A stretch of 51,899 nucleotides of DNA from Nymphaea colorata (Eukaryota; Streptophyta; Magnoliopsida; Nymphaeales; Nymphaeaceae). Shown one piece after another: positions 11,056 to 22,465 of this stretch. The position numbers were made by a program, and so were the translations under genes. The DNA lies in the NCBI RefSeq assembly GCF_008831285.2, contig NW_022204771.1:1-51899 (forward strand), written 5' to 3'. Positions within the stretch are counted from its first letter, which is position 1, and every line of letters starts with the position of its first letter. Below the pieces are notes generated by a model. The model ran no database searches. It worked only from the letters and a program-made list of their open reading frames with translations, and had not been told where the DNA came from.

Positions 11056-14000
11056 TCAATCTTCATCGTTTCTCTGTCCGAACTTTCTAAAGTCGATGGC
11101 GGTGTGGCATAGGGCGCAATACTTTATTTCGAATTTTTAAACTTACGATTCATACATTTTGTGCTTGCATCCCTTGCAGCGATAGTAGTTGCGAGTAGTG
11201 ATGGACTTGCCAGTGACCACACAGGCTGGGAAGTTGCTACCGCATGACCTGCAGATGGTATCGTATTCGCTTATGGTCTACTTGCAGTTGCGCCCAGGGC
11301 ATTTGATTCTTTCTCCTGGAGCCTCCTTGGGAGGATGTTTGGTGAAGATACTCACGGCTATCTCCATGTAACGCTCTCTTTCCTCCTGGTTTCCCATTCC
11401 CTACAGCTTCACAAAGGCTCTCGAACACTCCTTGTAGCTCTAAATAAGTGTTTTTTTACCTTGTTGTAGTAGGCTGCAAGAGCAACCAGAGTGTAAATCT
11501 TCTTTGCGTCCATGTCCAGCTCGTAATCGGTCAACCGAAGTGCAGTTTTTAGAGCTGATTTGAACTGACCAGAATAAAGCTGTCTCTGGCAGAGGATGTA
11601 GAAGTGCCATGCCTATGCACCTCTCCAAGGATTATTCAGGATCTTTTCAGAGCTGGTATTGATGTCGCTTGTGATCAGGGAATCTAAGGTCTACATGTCG
11701 AAACTTTTACCCTTGTGGTGTTGCCTGTTTGGCCAGTCATTGAAGAATCAATGAGTCTCTTTTTGTACTGGTCGACCTAGAGAGCGGCGAGGACATATAG
11801 TTTCTTGATGTAAAGTGGTTTTCCCTATCTTTAGATGAGCTGGTTTGCGATCTCTGACAATATCTTTGCAGATTATGTGTTCCTATTGGCTTTCCTGTAC
11901 AGCTCTGCTGCTTCGAGTCGCTTGTTCTTGTTCAAAAGCTAGTTTGCATTGTTTTGAAGAAGGCCTTCAATTTGAGCATAACCATGCTTTTAGCTAACTC
12001 AGTTGCAATGTTCCAGTGGTTCAGGAGGACACAGCAATCGATTGCCTTTTTGAACTCTCCCAGTTTCTCATAGCACTTAACTGCATAGTCTGCCATACCA
12101 GCAAGCTGGAATCTGTCTGCAAGCTCATTCAAAAGCGGATCGTTTTAAGGAATTTCCTCGATGATCTGAGCCAAACTGTCGTAATCCTCAAGCATAGTGA
12201 AAGCTTATATAAGCCCTTTGTAGTTTTTGGAAGTAAGATAGAACTATGCCGCCTTGTCCCACTCGAATTTTTCGGCATAATCATCACCTAGTTTGTTAGT
12301 AAGCTTGCTCAAGATATCGTCATAACCTGAGCCTTCTTTAGTCATTTCCAAGACTCTATAGTAGTCTCCTCTTTTGATGTACATTTGGATAGCTAAGTCC
12401 TTCCTCTCAATATTCCTAAATATCTTCTCAGCTTCTTCTGTCTTGCTATACAATCCCAGTATTTCAGCTTTTTGCTTCTATCTATCATCTAGCTGTTGAA
12501 GCTTTTTGACGTATTTGAGTGTCTTGAAGTCATCGATTTTCAATAAAGCTTTTTCGGCATTAGCGTAATCAAGGTCCATTAAAGCCTTTTAAACAATGAT
12601 TTTCCATAGAGATTGATGAGGATTGTCTTATACGAACTTAATGGCTCTGATCATTCCTTCCTTTTTGAGCAATTCATTGAATTAATTCAGCAAAGACGAC
12701 TCATGCTCGTTAAATAGCTCCTAAGCCTTGAGGTTTTCATCAGGAGAGACCATGATGTCATCCAAATAGCAATAAGTCACCTTCAAGTTGTCGAAATTGC
12801 AGATATATCCTTCAGTGGTGATTTGAGGTCCCACCGTCACGTTGGTCACAGTCGTGAGCTTGCTCTTTTCCATGAAGCAGAGCTGTTGAGGATGATCATC
12901 GCTCCATTTCAAAGCCCAGCACTCCTTTTTTTAGAATTCAAGCACGTTACCTCCCTGGGAGTTCACTTCAAGGATGTTTAGGACGCCGGTAATGTCTATA
13001 AGTCCCAGTCTGCTGCAGTCACTGTTGATGCCAATAATCAAAGGCAAAGGCTTCCAGAAAAGTTTCGTCTCTTCCGTGATATGTGGCAGCGTGAATCTTC
13101 TCAAGACTCCACTTTAACGTCCAACGATGAGCATTTGTTCGGTGACAGCCACAGCGCATATGATATCTTCAGACTCTTTAGTGTTATCGAACTGATCCAT
13201 GTCGTAGATTTGGTTGATGTCGGGCTTGTCATCGGCGAACCAGCAGATTTCCCTTCCCATCTTGCGATATCCTGCCTGGGTGGAGGGATCGAACATGGTC
13301 AGCCTTGAGGTTTGGCTCTTGTACTGCCACATGTAGATGTAGCTTTAGGAGCAAGCGATGATATGCGTTTTGGACATGCCGAAGACGGTGGCCTACAGTG
13401 CGACCTGTTTGGTCTAGATTGTTGTTCCGATGGAGTTGCAAAGGTCGATTTGTGTGATTTCCTCTTCAGGATGCGAGTATATTGCGCAGAACTACCCATC
13501 TCCTCTGATTTCGATGAGTTATTTGACGTATTTCATATACTTTTCATCAGTTCTTGTGTCCCAAAACACCACGCAGAACTAAATTCTGTCTGTCTTCTGG
13601 TAGGCGAACACAAGAGTGCCATTCGAGAGGTAACACCACTTGTAGTTTGGACGGACTGCAGCCACGTAGATGTTGGATCCAGCTGCTATCGCCACTCTGA
13701 GGCCAGAGCCTTACCAAGTGATATCGTTCACTGTTTCAGCATTGGGAATGCGCAGATTTTTCAGGTGGTTTCCTTTGCTATCGAAGAACTTGACAACTGC
13801 TCTCTTTTCTTCGTATTACAGTGAGCATCCTGCAACAGCCAGCATGGTTCCGCTGGGATTCCACCTGACCTTGTTTAAGACCATAGAGGTATCGACTGCA
13901 ATCGGGTCTTCATCTTTGTCGTTTTTCATCAAAATCAGCCTTCCTTGCTGGTAGGCTATGCAAAGTCCAACAGGAGATTCATCAGAGTACATCTGTGCCT

Positions 14001-14643
14001 CCTAAAACCAGTCGATGCCGGCAAGCGGGATGTTGGGAGTAAGAAATTGTTCAGGTTACACAATTCTCTGCAATCCCTGCATGCGTATCTGGTGGAGCAG
14101 CTCTCCATTCTCATCGTACATGAAGACTTCTCCGTTTCTGGTGCCAATGAGCAGTTATCTGGAGGTGGGTGACCAGCAGATCAACTCTATGGGGATGTGA
14201 TATTCCTTTCCCCATTTGCGATTTCCCTCAACGCCTCCCACGATCACGTTTCCATCCTCATAGGCGATGCATATCTTGGTGCCATCGGGACTCCACTTCA
14301 TGTCCTTGACGGAGGACATTTTTCGATTGTTGACCATTTCTTCGACCCATTGCCCATTGTGTTTCATAAAAACGATGATGGTGCCGGTGGAGTCGCAGGT
14401 GGTCAGTTTGCGGTACTTGTCATTCCAGACGATTTTGGTGATGTTGCCCGAGTGGTTTGGCAGGTCGGCGCTCTCGTTGCCTTGGGAGTTGTTCCCCTGC
14501 ACCTTCAGACTGTCCAGCTTGATCAGCTTCAAGAAACCCTCGCTGGCGCCGATGGCCAGCCATCCTTAGTAGAAGTCCCACGCGCAGGCGGAGGCGATTG
14601 ACTGGGTTGGTACTGCAATCTTCTTTTGGAGAAATGCGAACAT
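11056..14643 (-). CDS. WDR35: Intraflagellar transport protein IFT121/WDR35
   Basis: IFT121 is a subunit of IFT-A, which drives retrograde transport and membrane-protein entry in cilia. The protein is about 1,180 residues, the usual size. N-terminal WD40 blades include WNDKYRKLTTCDSTGTIIVF and EDGNVIVGGVEGNRKWGK. A TPR-like helical half includes KAIDCCVLLNHWNIATELAK and WRGAxAWHFYILCQRQLY. A C-terminal zinc-ribbon end (CxxC pairs, CVVTGKSIT) also matches WDR35. Two 20-nt introns lie at 11691-11710 and 11440-11459. Near 11950 the frame slips by one base inside a conserved helix without any spliceable intron, so I suspect a missing base. Start ATG at 14643, TGA at 11056. Confidence 0.92.
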
Positions 14644-14804
14644 TCAAAAGTTTGAATACGCCTAAATTTTAAACAATATCTATAATCATGAAACTAATAT
14701 CGTCATCTTTATAGAAATGGGAAAGATTGTTGAGAGGGACTTGGCGCTAGTGTATAAGATGGGTGATAGGTGATTAGTATTCAAAAATGTCATTGCTGTC
14801 ATTA

Positions 14805-15784
14805 TCATCTGCGGAAGGGATCTTTCTTTATCTTTTCGTTTTATTACTCGTATCCCTTTCGGAGGGTGTCCACTCTGACTTATAGCTTTTTGGCTTATGT
14901 TAGCATCTGTTCGACGAGGTTGTCAAGGGTGGCTGCACTGCTCTGCATGGTCTGCTTTCTCTTCACATCGCAATCCTCCAGTTACGATCTCAGACGCATC
15001 ATTTATCCTTACATCATGTTCATCTCCTCCACGATGCGTTTTTGCTCCTGGGCCGACTTAGAGAATTCAGATGTCATTGAGTTCGTCGTTTCCTCCACTT
15101 TCTTCTCGATTTTCTTCAATTTCTCAGTGAACTCCTTCAGTCTCGCCCTCAAGACTTCTTCGTTGTTCTTGTTGTGCAGCATCATCTTGGTCTAGAAGGT
15201 GTTCAGTGGTTCTTGGATTTGAATCTTTTGGTTGAAATCTATCTGTCCGATGATTCCCTTGTTATTTTCTTACAGCTCCGCCATAATCTTCTAAAAATCT
15301 TCTACTTCTGCAAGCAGATCCTCCTGAGTGCCCCTATAGTCGTATCCTCCTTCTTCCCTTTATATCTTTTCGAGCTTATTGGTCATGAGGTCGAGCTTGG
15401 AGTTGACTTCAGCGTTGCTTCTAACGTATTGTTCCAAATTTCTTTTGGAGCTGGAGATTCCCTCTTCGATTTGGTTGAGTTTTCCCATCATTCTATTGAA
15501 GTTATCGTAGATGAGGTCTTCCTGTCTGTTGATTTCTCCCTTTATCAGGTTGGTATCGGGGTTCATGACCATTTTGAGTGATTAAATGTTCCTGTCCAGG
15601 TGGGCAATCTTGTGCTACTGGTCGCGAGCGGCTTCCATCAGGTTGGACAAGATTCTACGGAGGAAAAACGGTACGTTTTGTTGAGATTGTTCTTGAGAGT
15701 GAGTTCCTGGAAGCTCTTTTCGAACATGTTCTCTATTTCCTGCTTGAAGGACTGGAGCGGGTCGATTTGCTATCGTAGGTTCAT
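14805..15784 (-). CDS. Coiled-coil protein, function unknown
   Basis: This predicted protein of 319 residues is almost entirely alpha-helical coiled coil, with heptad-rich stretches such as RMMGKLNQIEEGISSSKRNL. It has no signal peptide or membrane segment. One 20-nt intron lies at 15655-15674. The start at 15784 is only 39 bases downstream of the POLR3F stop on the same strand, so the pair is tightly packed head to tail. I do not recognise the family. A structural role in the cytoskeleton is possible but unproven. Confidence 0.75.
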
Positions 15785-15823
15785 ATTTAAATTTGATATA
15801 TAAAAATTGAGAATCATAGCTTA

Positions 15824-16525
15824 TCACCAGTCGAGAAGGTACTGGCAGTTTCGGGGAGTGATGCCAATATCGGGGTGGCAGACTTCAGCGAACTTGCAGG
15901 TGATGCAGGGGGAATTGATGGTCTTTGCCTCTCTGCTCAAGATGACTCCGTTTATGAGTCTGATGTCTCCTTGCAGCTCCATGATCGTGAGGATCTTATT
16001 AAGATTATATGTACATATGTTTCGGTGGGTAGCCTGTGCCTTGAGGTTGACAATTGTGATGCTTTATTTGCTCCTGATTAAATTCATCAATTCGATATCG
16101 CTTGAGCTTCTCCTCTGGACTGCCTCTTACTCTGTCTATGATTACTACTTCCATGCTGTTTCCTAGTTCTGCTCTAATTACGCTTCTGGCCTCTTTCCCG
16201 TCAGGTTTCCCAATTTCTTTTGCTATTATTGTGATGGGATTGTTTTTTTGGCTGGCGGTTTGCGTGCAGGTGGTTAGTAGTCTCCTCCGGGGTGATCGTA
16301 GAGCACCCAAACATTCAATTGCTTATATTGAAGCGTCTTGATGCTTTTGGCCATTTTGTGTGCCTCAAGTATGCTGAGTATCTTGTTGAGATAGTCGGTA
16401 GGCAATCCGGTGTCTTTTTTCAAATCCTTGATGATGGATTACTTCCGTTTTTTGATGACTTCATACACCTTCATATCATTTTCGGTGAGTTGAGTGTTTG
16501 CCTTGCGATTTCTTTTCACCTCCAT
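15824..16525 (-). CDS. POLR3F: RNA polymerase III subunit RPC34 (POLR3F/RPC6), short form
   Basis: The C-terminus holds the diagnostic cysteine cluster and ending of RPC34: PCITCKFAEVCHPDIGITPRN, with YLLDW before TGA at 15824. Before it lies a winged-helix domain (LPTDYLNKILSILEAHKMAKS, then VWVLYD). RPC34 is part of the Pol III initiation trimer that contacts TFIIIB. The protein is 233 residues against about 316 in human. The first winged helix appears to be missing, and a TGA lies upstream in the same frame. A spliced upstream exon cannot be excluded. A glutamine/lysine-rich linker separates the two parts. No intron is seen. Confidence 0.85.
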
Positions 16526-16827
16526 TTTCCCAAATTTGCGAAATATTGGCCCTTTGCTTATAAGAGAACGGATGCTTATGGAAGTAGCTATGAATAATCA
16601 GATACGATGAGGTAGGCATGCATAATTAGCATTAAGTGGCCAGTTCATAATTATGCTTTGCGAGTGTAAGCAAGCAAGCTATGGATCACTTATAAATAAA
16701 ATGAGAATCAAGAGTAAGTGATTAAGAATAATCCAATAGTTTTCCAAACATACGGTAAGCTATTCTCCTCGAAAACTCTATCTTAGTTTTGTTTTTCGAT
16801 ATTATAACTTTATAATTAAATTATTGC
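16526..16827. promoter_or_regulatory. Divergent promoter region
   Basis: These 302 bases separate the divergent starts of POLR3F (minus) and the amino acid transporter (plus). The stretch is AT-rich with no open frame of note. It presumably holds both promoters. No specific factor site is recognisable. Confidence 0.5.
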
Positions 16828-18283
16828 ATGGCATCGACTCCCAAATAGACCGAACTCAAAGACCTCTCCCAACCACTAAATCCAGTCATAAAGGAGTAGG
16901 CCAAGTCTGTGGACGGCAGCGTCGTCGGCGAGGGATAAACGCTGGCAGATCTCAACTAAAAAGTTGCGCGACCGTCCATTAAAGGCCCCTTCAGGCCTGT
17001 GCGAACCGGCAATATCCAGGGGTCAATTTTCGCGATGCTGGCCTCTGCTTTGGGGACCGGTTGTCTAAACCTCCCCTCGCGGGTGTCCCAGTTGGGCATT
17101 TTGCCCTTCCTGATAGAGATCACGCTGATAGGGCTGCTATCCTACTGCGGGATGTACATGATGGAGCGCATAATAATAAAGTTCAAGGTGGCCTCCTACG
17201 CGGAGATGGTGAAGAGAGCCTACGGGGTGGCCATCATGCGCTACGCAGAATCAGTCCTGGTGCTATTCCCCTGGGGGTGCTCGATCTGTCTGCAGGTGAT
17301 CTTCGCCAAATTCGCAGTGCAGATCCTGCACGACGTGTTCGGGCTGACCCTCTACGCCGATCGCGAGCATGAGATATACAATAGCTACGGTAGGCTATTT
17401 CCTATTTAGGCAATTTCGTGAGGATTGTCGTATCGATCCTCAACATCATCTTCAACATGAAGAACTTCTTCCTGACTGACTTGAGCGAGATGCTTGCCTC
17501 TCTGGGGAAGTTCAGCGTGACTGGAGTGGTGATCTGCGCCTGTTTTATCCTGGTGACTGCGATCACTGGCTTCACGAAGGTGATTGGAGGGGAGGAGGTG
17601 GTCTACAACTCCATCTTCACCATGGACTATACCAACGTCATAGGAGTGCCGTAGATGAACTCCAGTACTTCTCGCTGCTCCTCCAAGGCACCTGCGGCAT
17701 CTTCTTCGTGTTCCTCAACCACCAATTCATCTTCCCCCTCATCAGCAACCTCAAGAAGCCCACCAAGAAACGAGTGGACAAGATTTTCGTCTACTCGCAT
17801 GTGGAAATTTACAGCATTTATGTGGTGATCGGCATCGTGGGATATCTCCTCCTGGCGCAGCACATACACGTCATCCCTATCTCATCCCTTGTTGTCTCCA
17901 ACATACCCACTTGGCCTCTGCTGGTCGGCAAGATCTTCATCGCTGCTTCTCTTTACTTCTGCTTGCCCATCCAAATATTCGCAGCAAGGGAATACCTCTT
18001 CGAAGCATTGGATCTCTAGCGCAACGATGCCAACATGAAATCGATCAACCTGGCCTTCATCGGCAGTTCCTTCATAATTGGACTGCTTTTCCAGGGCGTC
18101 AGCATGTACTTCGGCCTCATCGGAGGAACGGTGGGCGTGCTGATAGCTGGCGGCATTCCCCTGGCCTGTTTCTACAAGATGATCAGTCTGACTGAGCTGG
18201 ACAGGTTTATGATGGCCTACGTGGCGATCATGTGCGTGCTGTGCTTCATCGGAGCCATGCAGTCAGTCTTTCGCCCCGTCTGA
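16828..18283 (+). CDS. Amino acid transporter, AAAP/SLC38 family
   Basis: This 471-residue multi-pass membrane protein has a hydrophilic N-terminus of about 60 residues. A first helix follows with the AAAP signature GNIQGSIFAMLASALGTG and NLP, then about ten more hydrophobic segments. The family moves neutral or cationic amino acids with Na+ or H+ across the plasma or vacuolar membrane. The substrate cannot be told from sequence. Two introns of 20 nt each are needed to keep the frame: 17390-17409 and 17646-17665. The second is GC-rich and starts GTGCC. TGA at 18281. It converges with the TMEM231-like gene across 81 bases. Confidence 0.9.
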
Positions 18284-18364
18284 TGCTGTGATATTCCCAA
18301 GTTATCCATCACATTCAATATGCTTTATGATACTATAATCTTGTAGATGAATCATGGCTTGTGG

Positions 18365-19284
18365 TCATCTTTGGATGGTCTCCTGGTAGGTGTGGCACTC
18401 CAGCATGCCCTCTTCGACGTACAGCTTGAAGAGAGTGGAGAAGACGAAGTAAGCTATAATGGCGAAGGCCAGGAAAGTGGAATATTTGAACTTTAGAGTC
18501 TATAGCAGAGTGGGAGAGTAGTTTACCATTGTGCTCTTGATCTTGTTCAGAGAGATAGTGGAGGACCGGGAAGCCAAAGAAGAGTAGATGAGGCTGGATT
18601 GCGTTACTGTCTTTAAAAGGCCATTGTTTTGAGAAGCGTATGCGGACAGCGTGGAAAAGTGAATCCTGAGGCTTGGTAGGGATAGTAGAGGGGCAAATTG
18701 GCATTTGAAATTTCCCTCATCCTAGGTAACTTGATGAATACCCCTATATTGGCTGATTTCCTTACAGTTTGAGGATCCCACTGATGCTGCCGGTAGCCAC
18801 GTTGCCAGCGAGGTTGAACAGTACGGCCTGGCTCACTATTTTTTGCATGTTTGGCACTTCCACATCGAAGTAAAGGATCAAATTGGCGGATAGCACTTCG
18901 AAATTGTAGCTGGAGAGGGCGAGAGTGACGGTGGTTGTGTTGTATTTGTCATCCACTGATACGCTGGCAGACCGAGCTACTGGGACCACCGCCATGGCAT
19001 TGCCTGGAATATTGGAAAACTAATCAGTTCCAAAAGTGGCTCCATTCAAATAGTTGACCTGCAGGGCATAGTATCCGGTATAGTTATAGTTGACATTCAT
19101 GAGGGTGGTGTGGGTATCAGTCCAGAAGTCTAAAGTTAGTTCAGAGAGTACTGGTGCCTGCGAAGGAGAAGTAGAAGGGGAGGGCGATGACGATGTATAT
19201 GGTGATGAGCCAGAGGATGTGGGTGGACGTCCATCCCTTGGCAGAAAGGTATTTGTAGTAGTAGTCGTGATAGCTATTCAGCAT
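18365..19284 (-). CDS. TMEM231-like transition-zone membrane protein
   Basis: This protein of about 291 residues has a transmembrane helix near each end (residues about 18-40 and 255-275). A large beta-rich loop lies between them. Its spacing, its FAGTNFWTD segment after the first helix and its LILYFDVEVPNMQKIVSQAV segment resemble TMEM231, a component of the MKS/B9 complex at the base of cilia. Two 22-nt introns (19130-19151 and 18744-18765) restore one continuous frame. The family call rests on overall architecture and short matches, so another two-helix membrane protein remains possible. Confidence 0.6.
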
Positions 19285-19468
19285 TTAATTTGAATTATCA
19301 AATCAAAACATATACCAATGCCATCCTAACAATCATCCAATCGTCTTCACCTCCATGCATATGACATTGAAGATATGTCATTCCCTTCATTAATGTCACT
19401 CCTACTCATCCGTATATTGTGATGGCTTGCGTTGATGATGGTCTTATCTCCATATTTATTAATAATCA

Positions 19469-20129
19469 ATGAAATTGTCAAGCATCATCCGTCGAGCTCT
19501 GCCCTTCACGCCCGCCAGAGCAGGCATTCCTCCCACCTGGGACCGTCCTGACCCCCCGAGACCCAAAAATCTCCCAGATCACGACGTGTATCGACAAAGC
19601 AATGCAGCAAACCATCGAGGAGAAGCACTTTACCTTCTTCGACGCCGCCTCGCCCTCCTTCATGCTCGTCAACTCGGAAGTCGCAGAGGGAGACCTCGGA
19701 GAAGCCTTCCCCAGCTTCGTCAAAAATCTCTCCCTACTCGCCGTCACAGGAGCCGTCATCGGATTGCTCGGATTCTTCTGGAGCAGCAGATCCGTACTCA
19801 ACAAATTATGCAGAAATTGTGGGTGCCTACCAATTTCCTCTACGAGGTGGATAAGTTGGAGATGGAGAAGCCAACAGTGAGTCGAAATACGGTCTGAAGG
19901 ATCTTCAGAATAATCCTTGGAAGCTGAGTATGCATTTTTTGATGCAGACGTGTGGGCTGAGACTTTCCCTATCCGAAACTGGGGCATCCAGGACAAGGCT
20001 AAGAGCTACTAGACCCGGTCATTCTCGGTGGAGACGATCAGACAGATCAACAAGGAGGCTTTGGCCTACTGGTCGAAGCTGCAGGCCGATGCCGAGAAGG
20101 CTCTGAAATCAGGAGGAAGCCACCACTGA
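19469..20129 (+). CDS. Probable mitochondrial membrane protein, unknown
   Basis: Four introns give one 191-residue frame: 19586-19607 (22 nt), 19794-19813 (20), 19877-19899 (23) and 19928-19947 (20). The N-terminus (MKLSSIIRRALPFTPAR) is basic and amphipathic, like a mitochondrial presequence. One membrane helix lies near residues 75-95 (LLAVTGAVIGLLGFFW). A WAETFPIRNWG segment and a helical tail follow. Small single-helix proteins like this are common as lineage-specific subunits of ciliate respiratory complexes, but I cannot assign a complex. TGA at 20127. Confidence 0.65.
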
Positions 20130-20221
20130 TGCTGTCGAACCAGATATGAACTGCTAATGGATAGAGGAGAGGCGGATTATGAAACAAGAATAAAGGGAAC
20201 GGCCTTTTGGATGTGATGAGT

Positions 20222-20270
20222 TGGGGTGCGGAGGGAGGGGGTGCGATGGGCGGAGGGGAGGGGTGGGCGT
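20222..20270 (+). promoter_or_regulatory. G-rich tract upstream of the EF-hand gene
   Basis: Seven runs of three to five G on the plus strand fall within about 50 bases, 40 bases before the start at 20311. This is dense enough to allow a G-quadruplex in principle. It stands out because surrounding intergenic DNA is AT-rich. No function is shown. Confidence 0.4.
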
Positions 20271-20310
20271 TCTTACGCTGTTAAATTATATTACTTGTGA
20301 TATATCCATA

Positions 20311-20986
20311 ATGAGCATCGACCGCAAGACCATCATCGAGAACGAACGCAAGACCATCTTCGCCAAGCCCATCGTCGCTGCCAACCCCGCCTTTGACGTC
20401 GGACAAATCGAGGACTTCTTCAACCTCTTCAACCTCTATGCGGACGTCCGCAGACAGGCAGATGTGAGGGAGATCGTCACAACGGCTCACACTCTCGGTT
20501 ACGACAAGACTCACGAGTTCATCTACAAGGGCCTTGTGAATATCGCGGTAACGCTCGACGGCCAGTGGGTGGGATTTGAGTAGTTCCTCACTCTGCTGAC
20601 CGAAACCATCGTAAGCAATCACCGACATGCAGGGTCACCCCAACAGCGAGGAGGGCAGGCGGCAGGCCTTCGACCTGGTCCAGCATGAGGGCGAGTAGCG
20701 TATCACCTTCAACAACTTCAAAAAATTGGCGCACATGCTAAAGCTCAACCTCACCGATGACCAGATCCAAGACGCCATCCAGTCCATCGCCGGAAAGGGA
20801 AAACAGCACCTCACTTGGGACCAGTTCAACACCTTCCTCGCCAAAAAGCAGAGAAAAAGAACAGAGCATGATCCATCATCTCCATCATTCATCCACATGC
20901 GGGAAATCAAGATACCTGGATGTTTGCACATACATCTGAATAGACACATTGGGTGTAGAAGTCTTTTAGGTGTATTATAACTTTGA
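20311..20986 (+). CDS. EF-hand/calmodulin-like protein
   Basis: This 217-residue protein has paired EF-hand-type helices: a VGFExFLTLLTETI segment (residues about 88-100) and KLNLTDDQIQDAI with TWDQFNTFL. Canonical Ca2+-loop aspartates are poorly kept, so it may bind calcium weakly or act as a scaffold. A 22-nt intron lies at 20611-20632. The in-frame TAG at 20581 sits where EF-hands have FEEF, which supports UAG = Glu. The last 40 residues are low-quality sequence before TGA at 20984, so the true end could be earlier by splicing. Confidence 0.7.
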
Positions 20987-21207
20987 AGTATATATTGTCA
21001 CTTTTGTTGACTAGTCTAGAAAGGCAATTGTTTGATTAAAGTCTTCATACCATTCGATTATACCATCAAACATAAAAACTCTCCATCAAATGCTTGCAGA
21101 TAACTTTCCGAGAGCTTTATCATATCGTCCACCCATTTGGCACTACTGCCTACATTTATAAATATTGACTTTTAGTATAATTAACTTAGCAATCATCGAA
21201 CGCACGC

Positions 21208-22318
21208 ATGAGCAAGCCACCAAGCCAACTCTGCAACCGCAACTGCCCAAGGGCGAGCCCTTCACCATCAAGCTCACCTGCAACAGGCCCTTTTCCTCTC
21301 CAAAGCACTCCCCCTCAGGTATTCCCTCCATCCATAACGCAAAAAAAAGACCAATAAAAACACAAAGAACACTTCCAAACCGCGCAAACATTCCAACTTG
21401 CCCTCCAGAAGCGCCCAGAAGCTTCCCTGCATACAGTAGAAAGAAGGCAATTCAGCAGAGATGTCAACTCAAATAGTCTAAAAGGAGCTCCAGCGTCCAT
21501 AATAAGCCAAGCCATACTCATAAGTGAACGAGGAGACCCGCTCCGTGCAGAATTTAAGACATTAGTAGAAAAAAACAGAAGTGAGGGAGGGACTGGATTG
21601 GCGGCTATAGTTCTTGAAAGAAGCGAAATCCCACTCTCTCTTCGTGAGAGCTTACGGAGAAGTGTTCAAGCAGCTCGAGCAAAGGATTGGCAGCAAGGCC
21701 ATTTCGGAGGGGGATTCCATCAACCATAGTCAATGTGGTCAACGATGAAAAAATGAGGAGAACAAAGCCTGGCCTTCAATTGTCGGAAGAACTCAAAAGA
21801 GTTACGTCAAGCATAAAAACAAGCCAGCTTCATTGCCTCAACCAAAATAAGAAAATAAACGAAAGGAAGAGGCCCAGAAGGCTATTGCCAAAAAGGCGCC
21901 AAAAGCTGTCATCAATGTTCAAAATGCTGACAAAAAGAAGGAAAAAAACTCTTCCTCTTCAAAGTCATCCCTAAATCGACTAAAGAAGGGAGACTCTGAT
22001 TCTTCTGATGACTTAGGAGTGGATTTCGATATCAGTGAGTATGAAATAAGGGCAGACCTGCAATTCTAAGACTACCACTTCCTGAATGCCAGTTTCATAT
22101 CTCGAAACCTCAAGAAAATCCCATCAACTGAGGCTCTCACTCTGCTCACCAACTACGGTCTTACAGATATCGACGTCCTCCAGATAAAGACCCTTTCTTC
22201 TTCTGACATCGCAAATCTACGGCACTAGGTGGACAATTTGAAGAAGAAATACCCTTGCATCTCGGAGCCATAATAGCGTGAGTAGGCGTAGTCTTCCTTT
22301 TCGTTGTAGGAGGATTGA
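21208..22318 (+). CDS. Unrecognised protein, Lys/Ser-rich with acidic linker
   Basis: This is a multi-exon gene whose exact structure I could not settle. A 23-nt intron at 21801-21823 and a 22-nt intron (GTCAAC...AAAAG, about 21464-21485) are convincing. The 5' end has two rival frames (ATG 21208, or an in-frame ATG at 21090). Near 21715 the frame needs one base fewer in a G run. The protein has a basic N-terminal half, an alanine/lysine stretch, an acidic serine linker (SDSSDDLGVDFD) and a helical C-terminus (LKKIPSTEALTLLTNYGL). Stop TGA at 22316. No family recognised. Confidence 0.5.
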
Positions 22319-22465
22319 GTGATATTGGTATGTTATTTATTGTGATAGCTAAATAAATTTTGATCATAGAGTAATTGGAAGTTGATTTTCTTGTGTGTTA
22401 TTGTTGCCATAATTTATACGATTTATACAATAATGGATTAGGGTGTCATTATTTATTTTATTCGG

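Noticed and set aside
11134-11160. Apparent 25-nt intron in the last part of IFT121
   Set aside because: Reading straight through with UAA = Glu keeps the frame and aligns with the conserved C-terminal zinc-binding end.
17646-17665. Frameshift in the amino acid transporter
   Set aside because: The segment is exactly 20 nt with GT and AG ends, the main intron length here, and its removal restores the frame.
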